From a virus: a stretch of 32,195 nucleotides of DNA. The first letter of the stretch is position 1, and the number at the start of each line of letters is the position of its first letter. Position numbers and translations under genes: made by a program. Location: positions 1-32,195 of IMG/VR virus record IMGVR_UViG_3300034283_000468; one strand, 5' to 3'. Positions 26,301 to 32,195 of this stretch are shown here, piece after piece. Under the pieces are notes generated by a model that saw only the letters and a program-made list of their open reading frames with translations, ran no database searches and was not told the DNA's origin.

Positions 26301-27247
26301 TTAGGTAATTCTTTAGCTTTTTCTATAGTAGGTCCTATTGTTTCTCCTCCATCATTATACGCATCAAGCCATCCTCCATCTTCTTTCTTTTGTGCTTTAA
26401 TCTTTCTTTCTTGACGTAGCATCTCTGCGGTAGGTTTACGTCCTGAACCTCTGTTTGCACGGATGTTATCCCATAGACCTCTGCGAGAATAAGAACCATC
26501 TTTACGTTTAATTAAACCACCTTTGTCAAAAAGAGGAGTTCCTACAGCAGCAGCTTGATTTACAGCATTAGCTTTTTGTACAGTAGGTCCAACTCCATAT
26601 AAAGCTGTTTCTATTTGTGCAGGTGTATTATCCCAAATAAAATCTCCTTTAGTTGTAAAAATTGGAATACCTATTTCATTAGGCTGAAATTTTGCAACAG
26701 GCTTAGAAACTTTTTTATCAATAACCTTTGGAGATTTACCATGAACACTTTCCCAATGTTTTATTCTGTCTGCTTTGTCTTTTTCCTTACCAGCCCAATG
26801 ATAGTTAATCCACATTTCTTTAGGCCTATTAGGATCTAAATAAGCGTTAGGATTTCCTTGTTCTCTTTTAGCTCCAGCAGCTCCAACCATATTACTAAGT
26901 ACATAAAAAGCCTGATCATCTTTACTTAGTTTAGTAAAATCTTGGTTATAAGAAGGAAGTTCTATAGTAGGTTGGTTACGTTCTTTTAAAGAAGTATTAA
27001 TATTTATGGCTCTTTTATAAGCATAAGGAGCTGATGTAAGCTCCATTTGATAATAACCTCTACCAGGACCTCCTTCAAGCTGTCTTATATTACTATCCTG
27101 TGTTTCAGCTTTAGCAATTTTATCAAGCATTGAAAAAAATTGGTCCTTAGTATAGTTTTTATACTGAGGGAAAGTAGATAGCAACCTATCTACTAATTCA
27201 CTTGTTTTTGGAAATTCTGAATAAGGATTAGAATTTTTCTTAGCCAT
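23366..27247 (-). CDS. Tail-associated lysozyme-like protein with C-terminal ADP-ribosyltransferase-like domain, 1293 aa
   Basis: Residues about 12-170 look like a phage lysozyme/transglycosylase fold: a helix ending in IAKAETQ (candidate catalytic E48) followed by GGPGRGYYQME (59-69), where such enzymes have a G-x-YQ signature. The middle (about 200-900) is Gly/Pro-rich and carries repeated GG motifs (FANGGYV, YKSGGFF, GANGGYI, FADGGLT) and repeated GPTxxxAK motifs. Residues about 1020-1240 match the ART-PolyVal type of ADP-ribosyltransferase-like domain: YRGS (R1045), FGTSDKATAEIYA (T1070-S1071, E1077), NPGMYQYALDE, a TDDIASYMIDKDIPIGI helix-strand unit, and the ending FDMTNPNIY. It could open the wall and deliver an effector that modifies a host protein; that combination is inference. 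It begins one base after the tail gene stop and is followed by the other GG-motif protein. Confidence 0.7.
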   Translation of the reverse strand: MAKKNSNPYSEFPKTSELVDRLLSTFPQYKNYTKDQFFSMLDKIAKAETQDSNIRQLEGGPGRGYYQMELTSAPYAYKRAININTSLKERNQPTIELPSYNQDFTKLSKDDQAFYVLSNMVGAAGAKREQGNPNAYLDPNRPKEMWINYHWAGKEKDKADRIKHWESVHGKSPKVIDKKVSKPVAKFQPNEIGIPIFTTKGDFIWDNTPAQIETALYGVGPTVQKANAVNQAAAVGTPLFDKGGLIKRKDGSYSRRGLWDNIRANRGSGRKPTAEMLRQERKIKAQKKEDGGWLDAYNDGGETIGPTIEKAKELPKQFTPPFSPEDAKLLQEKFKPVPSESTNPNILKYAIDAGGMFFYPLSLVGAGWDLINKDYVGAVAGAVPFGKGYKVLKNLKTTVPGNKKLARGVNNLLIGHSATQVLDTKSDLVDPLLDKKADGSWVQDSSIPTPTTPSYYPAYPDRTLTNYQMGTPKAPMYAAGSTVWTKQDTPLWAAGTPTPTATQNFRNDRSLNTSRYRIGDVIPTGMDYKSPAAGTYDYSKDIQPYHTMRLHAPTTTVISKSPGSYGRMHALGGAVGAPFHHGDVLSKKNTYNHGFANGGYVPMYKSGGFFRQAGEFAFGALEGTLDTVTGGLTDSLTDMGHDALAQAASTTYEGKEGQRLKRLHGAGKIGGAIAGGIASGNVAGAIGQGAEGTNDILQASPNASDDLKQWGGMGLNLAQTASGFMGGGQGSMGNLNNADKMAAFGKSGIGQFSQQAGKIGQGYNQYGNMLGDPMSMMSMFMGANGGYIPSKKRAGIPYAISPGISDAGMYVGPTTQRGITFADGGLTGEEGQVGPTVAAAKQQAVQNASKPYLNRAMVQAVLANADKPVTNTLGQVVSTPASREKERREKIVAKDPSKYSVEDYKQGIKEPGAENNVLADPIAMAAALTAGGVGLGAYGLTQVPRMFLGNLASEATAGLTDVRKLFTKRLPFKSEIDWAKWNKEIPENKALMQEYNAIEKRTKANGTWMKNSDGSSYQGTPEQFVQQNSQNFKNAFPEGYISSYRGSQSFDPTLSKSLRGNSNNHILFGTSDKATAEIYATNGGYNLDHLFKDVGKKPSFFHPDESIENIYTGMGEDVNPGMYQYALDERLPTITAEGSGNHWHSIKNDEALEWLKNNNPEYANDRIGFSKNPDLVKTDDIASYMIDKDIPIGISKNTIDSYNGIPSDIFMSNSKLARPKSLMYNNGMFDMTNPNIYKGLIPGAIGLKALQESLQQPEKKAQGGPIYNWIPNYPRVGVKQYNKKQSGGWLDNL

Positions 27248-27248
27248 C

Positions 27249-30200
27249 TTATCTTGAATTAATACTGTAAATAGCTTTAGCTGAATGTGCTACTAATTTA
27301 TTTTGTCCTTGAGAAAGTTGATTACTATATGTCAAATCTACTACAAACCATTTATCTTTCATACGTCTTGTAATAGCTGGTCTGATTTGAGAAAGATTGT
27401 TAGAGTCAAATATATTCTGATTTACATCTAATACTCTGTCAGAAGGAACTTTTAAATTCCATATAGTTTTATGTCTTCTTGATAATCCTGTAGTAGATAT
27501 AACATCAGTATTTTGGTAATTATTATATACTCTTAATGTATCAAAAAAATCTGTATAATCTATTGCAGAAAGTGAATCATAGTTTATATCTCCTGTAGTA
27601 TTAGGCCCAAAACTTTCAGCTACTACCTCAAGGTTAGTAAATACTTTTTCTACAGTAGGATTGCTATTTACTACAAAACTAAGTTTCGCATCTGTAAGAA
27701 TTTGAGCATTATAAAATCTTCCATAGTTTCCATAATTATGTATATAAATATTATCAAAACTTCCTCCAATAGGTTTAAAAGGAGAAAAAATATTTAATTT
27801 ATCATTTATATAAACTTTAGGATAGTGCGTATAACTTCCTACAAATCCATCAAACATATCAGTGTACACAAGAGTATCTGTAAATAAAGATTCCTCATTG
27901 TTATCTTTATTTACAAAGGTCATATAAAATTCATTATGCCTAAAATCATATGTACTATGAATTCCTTTACCTATATAAGGATTATCAAATACTTGTAAAT
28001 CTCCTCCAGTGTGTTTATATATATAAGCTCCATAACCTTTAATATCACTTAAAGGTTCAAGACCTCCAGGTTTATATCTATATATCTTTCTGGCAAGTGT
28101 ATCAAACCATAACATGCTGTAATCTGATACAGACATACTAAACTGATGTTTTGTACCAGTTTTAGTAGATATATAATCATACCTTTCAAGAATACCAGAT
28201 GAACCTAATACAAGTTCAGATGTATCATTATCTGCTGCTGTAAGAAGTTTTTGAGCTGCTACTTGCAGTACTCCAAAACCTCTATCTTGAAAAAAGAATA
28301 GTTTATCCTGAAACACAATTAAATTGTTTATAGGACCATAAGCTGACTCTACATCAAGATATGCACCAGGTTTAAATATACTCCAGGATTCTACTAACTC
28401 TCCATCTATTTTAGGCTCAGATCTCCATACTCTACAGTCATAAATTTCCTGAGGATCTGTCAGAGCAGGTTTTGGAAAATATCTATATACAGTTTTATCA
28501 GTATGATTAAATACAGGATCTACATTAAAAGTCTCCCGTACCATTATACTACTACTAGTACTCCAATTATTATCAGTAATATTATAAGCACATACTAAAC
28601 CAGAAGCAGCTCTATTAGGAACTCCTGCATTATGATCAACATTTAAAGTATTATTAGCACTTCTTCTGTAATCTACTGCTATAGAAGTTTCTACAGGAAA
28701 GTATACTTCATGATAAAATACATCTAATGTACTTGAACCAAATGCAGCAGCTTCAGCTCTATCAGGAAACTGGATAATAGTATCCATTACAGATACTGCT
28801 GTATCTCCTCCATACACTTTAGTTGTAATAGGAGTACTTTTATTAGATATGTCTATAAGATTATTACATCCTATATACTCACTGTTTGCACGTGCAAAAT
28901 AACCTAAACCTCCAAAAGGAGAAGGTACATTTCTTTTATAATTAGCTGTGTAAAATTTAAATTCAGGGTCTGATAAAGTACCAGTAGTTTTCCATTGATC
29001 TACTGTTAAATAATCTGCTGCTGGTGATTCAAACCAATCTTGATAAGACGGACTATCTGATAATTGTATAAATAATGATTTGTTATTATACGAAAACCCA
29101 GGATTAGGAGGAAATGCTAAACCACCTCCTGGCGGAGTATTTAAATTTTTAGGTGTACAATTATGTACAGTACGAGCAGTACTAAATCCTCCTTGAGTTA
29201 ATGTTGTAATGCCTGTAAAATACCGTCTATCAGTTCCTCCACGAGATATTGATCTACTTAATAAAACAGGGTATGGGTTATTAGCAGATATTTTTATAGA
29301 AGAAGGAGTAGTAGATGTTTCTAGTCTTTCATAACTTTTTGTCCTGTAAGCAGTTAAAAGTTTTGTAGGGTCATTAGACCATTGTGCTCGCAATCCTGTA
29401 GCAAAAGTATTATTTGTTATTTCAACTCGTAAATAATTAGTTTCTACCTGAAAATTTAAAAGTCCTAATACATCTATACTATCCTGACCTGATGAATCAA
29501 AATCTTGAAATAAAAACTCAGGACTATTCATTGTCCAGCAATCATACCAAGCGTCATTATATGCCCCATAAGCTTGATTATACCGAGCAGGGTTATTTAC
29601 AAACACTGTATTACTGTCATTGTAAGAACCTGCTACAGCATCTGATTTATAAGTAGGTTTAAATAAACCTTGCCCAAGAATATGCTTGTCTGTACTTTTT
29701 AAAGGTACACGTACAATCATAGCTTTTTTATACTTACTAGCTACTGAACTAAAATCTATTGTAAATTTTACACCTAAAGGTTTACCATATAAATCTGTAG
29801 TAGGCGTATCATAATAACTAATGTCTGAACAAAAAGAAGTATTTAATCCATAACCTATTCTACTTCTCGTAGAAGCTGGAAATAATGCATTAGCAGTAGT
29901 ACCAGGCATAAAGATATGAGGCATCCTAATATCTCCAATCCAATTTACAAATGTTGGATTATCTACTTCATCAAAAAATACAATTCCAAATCTATATAAC
30001 TCATCTCTTCTATATCCTACATATAAGTCATATACATACGGAGAACCATTATTAGATAAAGAAGAACCTGCAGATACATAACTTCTATCTATAGAATTAA
30101 ATGAGATAATAGCATTAGTATCTGGAGTCATATGAGGAGCAGTAACTCCTCCACTAGAAGGATTATCAAATTTATTATCAAGCTTTACATTATCTGTAAA

Positions 30201-32195
30201 GAATTCATATTTTACATTAGGACCTTGTCCTCCTAAAATATTAGTATTAGGTTGGTATAAATAGTTTTGATCTGAGACAGGACTTTGATCATCATAAGAT
30301 TGTATACAGTCATGAGTATCAGGAACAGGATTATTAGATATACCGTTATAATTAAATTGTCCTGTAGGCGTATCGTAAGTTACTGTATTTGAATTTCCTG
30401 TACTTTCAGTTGTTATATTAGTAATTAAACTATTAATAGGAAATCTGTAAGTTCGTGCATCAAAAATTATTTCCTGATCTGAAGTAGTTATATTACCTAA
30501 AAATAAAGTCTGCTTTTTAGCAGCAAGAGTTTTAACTCTTTTTATAAAAGTATTAAATGCAGTAAATTCATCTACTGTTACAGGAATTTGTTCTTCAGCA
30601 CCTGTAATAATTACTTCTACTGAACCTGTATTAGGAATAAAAGCCTCCTTAACTATATTAATTTCAGGTTCACTAAACTCATCAAAATAATATATAGTTA
30701 CAAATTCTATTGTATCATAACTTGTATTTATATTATTTACAACAACTTTTAAACTTTTACCTGCATTATCTTTTATATCTTCTACAGGATAATATGTAAT
30801 AATTGAAGAATTCTGTATATCTCTGTCTATAACAGGTATTAAAGCACTTGTTCTGCTAAATCTTGTTTCAGAACCATTTGTATTTTTTAATCTATAAGCT
30901 ACCTGATATACACCTACAAGTAATTCACCTCCGTCTATAACTTCTGTAACTAAAGGTAAATCCATAGACAGGCTAGGCTGAAGATTCAAATCTTCTACAG
31001 TAAGTGTAGAGACATTAGGGTCTGCTACATTTATTTGCCTAGGTACATTATAATTATCTGTCCAGTAAATTTTTTGAATCTGGTTATTTTCATACCTGGA
31101 TTCTATCATACCAGGATTAGCAATAGGTCTATAAACAGTAAAATTTAAATTTGGATTACTGTAAATAAGAATAAGAGAATAGTTATTAGGGTCTCCATAG
31201 TCCCCTGCTTTATTATAAGTAAACTTCCATATTTGTCCTGTAGAGGTAAAAGGTCCTGTAGAAGGATCATCAGGATTAAAGGTACCATCTGTTGTAAATA
31301 AATAAATATCATCACGTAATGATACCCATCCTATAATATCTCCTGATAAATTTGAAGGTGTTATGTTTGTAAAATTTACAAGACTTGCAAAATTTAATAC
31401 AGGTCCTGTTACTTTTAAACTATCTAAATAAAAAGTAGTACTAAATGTAGGGGGTCCTATATTATCATCCGCATCAAATTTTACATATAAATCAAAAGAA
31501 TATGTACCTAATGCAGTAGCATTTCCTAAATTTCCAAATAAGTTAGCTCCGGCAGACCAAGTAAATGTGTGAAGGTTACCTGTAGAACTTAAATAATCTA
31601 CATCTGTAGAACCTGAACTAAAAGAAATTTGATCTAATTGTACATAAGTTATACCATTAATTGTTACAAAAGTCAAAGAAGGATCAAAAGTAGTATCTAC
31701 AGTAGTGCCAAGTTGGAGTAAAAATGTGACAGTTCCTGCTGTATCTGAAGTTTTGGCAATGTAAAAACTAGCTTCAAAATTATAAGGACCTGTAGGAAAA
31801 TAAAGAAAAGTATCTTGTGCTATAAGAGATGTGTAAATACCTGAATTATCATAGTTATTAGTAGCAGCGTTTAATCCTAGAAATCCTTCAGATACTGTAG
31901 TTACATTAGAAGCACTAAGTTTTACACATGTCGCATTAGGGTCTACAATAGTACCTGCTTGATTTAATATTCCTGTAACCATACTACTTGTAGTAGTTCC
32001 TCCAGAACTAGCAAGAGTTTCTCTGGACCACAAAGGACCTCCAGTATAACCATCAAGATTTGTATAATCAACAGATAAATTAGGATATGTATTATATTGA
32101 CATTCAGGATCAAATACTGCGTAAGGAAAAGTAGATGTAGTGCTACCTCCTGTAAATGTAAAGGAACCTACAGAAATAGTAGAGCAGTCAGGAAT
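27249..32195 (-). CDS. P22 gp10-like tail stabilisation / crAss muzzle-type protein, N-terminus off the window
   Basis: The reading frame runs without a stop to the window edge, giving 1648 visible residues. A TTG at 32033 (Leu in GGPLWSRETLAS) could be called as a start, but coding continues upstream (PDCSTISVG..., FDPECQYNTYPN), so the true start lies beyond 32195. The sequence is beta-rich throughout, with few Lys/Glu helices. The C-terminal half has propeller-like repeats typical of tail accessory factors (SAYGPINNLIVFQDKLFFFQ, SVSDYSMLWFDTLARKIYRY, HSTYDFRHNEFYMTFVNKD). Such proteins form the lower tail tube or exit below the portal; in crAss-like virions the equivalent is called the muzzle. 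It is the first gene of the leftward block in this window, one base before the lysozyme-ART gene. Identity rests on pattern and context, so a different large tail protein remains possible. Confidence 0.7.
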   Translation of the reverse strand: MPDCSTISVGSFTFTGGSTTSTFPYAVFDPECQYNTYPNLSVDYTNLDGYTGGPLWSRETLASSGGTTTSSMVTGILNQAGTIVDPNATCVKLSASNVTTVSEGFLGLNAATNNYDNSGIYTSLIAQDTFLYFPTGPYNFEASFYIAKTSDTAGTVTFLLQLGTTVDTTFDPSLTFVTINGITYVQLDQISFSSGSTDVDYLSSTGNLHTFTWSAGANLFGNLGNATALGTYSFDLYVKFDADDNIGPPTFSTTFYLDSLKVTGPVLNFASLVNFTNITPSNLSGDIIGWVSLRDDIYLFTTDGTFNPDDPSTGPFTSTGQIWKFTYNKAGDYGDPNNYSLILIYSNPNLNFTVYRPIANPGMIESRYENNQIQKIYWTDNYNVPRQINVADPNVSTLTVEDLNLQPSLSMDLPLVTEVIDGGELLVGVYQVAYRLKNTNGSETRFSRTSALIPVIDRDIQNSSIITYYPVEDIKDNAGKSLKVVVNNINTSYDTIEFVTIYYFDEFSEPEINIVKEAFIPNTGSVEVIITGAEEQIPVTVDEFTAFNTFIKRVKTLAAKKQTLFLGNITTSDQEIIFDARTYRFPINSLITNITTESTGNSNTVTYDTPTGQFNYNGISNNPVPDTHDCIQSYDDQSPVSDQNYLYQPNTNILGGQGPNVKYEFFTDNVKLDNKFDNPSSGGVTAPHMTPDTNAIISFNSIDRSYVSAGSSLSNNGSPYVYDLYVGYRRDELYRFGIVFFDEVDNPTFVNWIGDIRMPHIFMPGTTANALFPASTRSRIGYGLNTSFCSDISYYDTPTTDLYGKPLGVKFTIDFSSVASKYKKAMIVRVPLKSTDKHILGQGLFKPTYKSDAVAGSYNDSNTVFVNNPARYNQAYGAYNDAWYDCWTMNSPEFLFQDFDSSGQDSIDVLGLLNFQVETNYLRVEITNNTFATGLRAQWSNDPTKLLTAYRTKSYERLETSTTPSSIKISANNPYPVLLSRSISRGGTDRRYFTGITTLTQGGFSTARTVHNCTPKNLNTPPGGGLAFPPNPGFSYNNKSLFIQLSDSPSYQDWFESPAADYLTVDQWKTTGTLSDPEFKFYTANYKRNVPSPFGGLGYFARANSEYIGCNNLIDISNKSTPITTKVYGGDTAVSVMDTIIQFPDRAEAAAFGSSTLDVFYHEVYFPVETSIAVDYRRSANNTLNVDHNAGVPNRAASGLVCAYNITDNNWSTSSSIMVRETFNVDPVFNHTDKTVYRYFPKPALTDPQEIYDCRVWRSEPKIDGELVESWSIFKPGAYLDVESAYGPINNLIVFQDKLFFFQDRGFGVLQVAAQKLLTAADNDTSELVLGSSGILERYDYISTKTGTKHQFSMSVSDYSMLWFDTLARKIYRYKPGGLEPLSDIKGYGAYIYKHTGGDLQVFDNPYIGKGIHSTYDFRHNEFYMTFVNKDNNEESLFTDTLVYTDMFDGFVGSYTHYPKVYINDKLNIFSPFKPIGGSFDNIYIHNYGNYGRFYNAQILTDAKLSFVVNSNPTVEKVFTNLEVVAESFGPNTTGDINYDSLSAIDYTDFFDTLRVYNNYQNTDVISTTGLSRRHKTIWNLKVPSDRVLDVNQNIFDSNNLSQIRPAITRRMKDKWFVVDLTYSNQLSQGQNKLVAHSAKAIYSINSR

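Overview
This window looks like part of a tailed-phage genome of the crAss-like group (order Crassvirales). The main evidence is a giant virion-type RNA polymerase with a DFDID active-site motif. It sits in a run of very large, head-to-tail genes with a P22 gp10-like tail protein, internal or ejected proteins and tail-associated muramidases. The DNA is AT-rich, and start codons are preceded by A-rich stretches rather than clear Shine-Dalgarno sequences. Both fit a phage of Bacteroidetes, but the host is inferred, not seen.

Layout: positions 1-1447 hold the end of a rightward gene set. It comprises the C-terminal half of a MazG/PRA-PH-like NTP pyrophosphohydrolase, an unrecognised 192-aa protein, a 58-base near-perfect palindrome, and a small protein with a DnaA domain IV-like helix-turn-helix. 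A short bidirectional terminator (about 1452-1472) separates this set from a leftward block filling 1477-32195, where every gene is within 1-18 bases of the next. In transcription order (right to left) the block holds: a gp10/muzzle-like tail protein, open at the window edge; a 1293-aa protein with an N-terminal lysozyme-like domain and a C-terminal ADP-ribosyltransferase-like domain of the polyvalent-protein type; a 648-aa GG-motif protein with an (ACAGGT)n repeat; a 769-aa structural or cargo protein; a muramidase domain in the -1 frame; a 4182-aa RNA polymerase polyprotein with an embedded HEALH zincin motif; and a 1510-aa protein with a PD-(D/E)XK nuclease motif set.

The most striking signal is between the 769-aa gene and the muramidase. 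The upstream frame ends AGA AAA AAG TAG, which is the heptamer A_AAA_AAG. It is followed after 6 bases by a perfect 9-bp stem whose loop can pair with downstream sequence as an H-type pseudoknot. The -1 frame is open through a Ser/Pro/Glu-rich linker into a COG4678-like muramidase. This predicts a programmed -1 frameshift making a 940-aa minor form of the virion protein that carries a peptidoglycan hydrolase.

Taken together, the leftward block reads as a delivery apparatus: a tail exit structure, two separate wall hydrolases, and co-packaged or ejected giant proteins. The cargo would include an RNA polymerase to transcribe early genes, a nuclease-like partner, a possible protease, and a possible ART effector. 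The division of labour is inference from motifs and order. No tRNA, CRISPR array, insertion sequence, intron or intein was found, and no gene-free stretch exceeds 80 bases.
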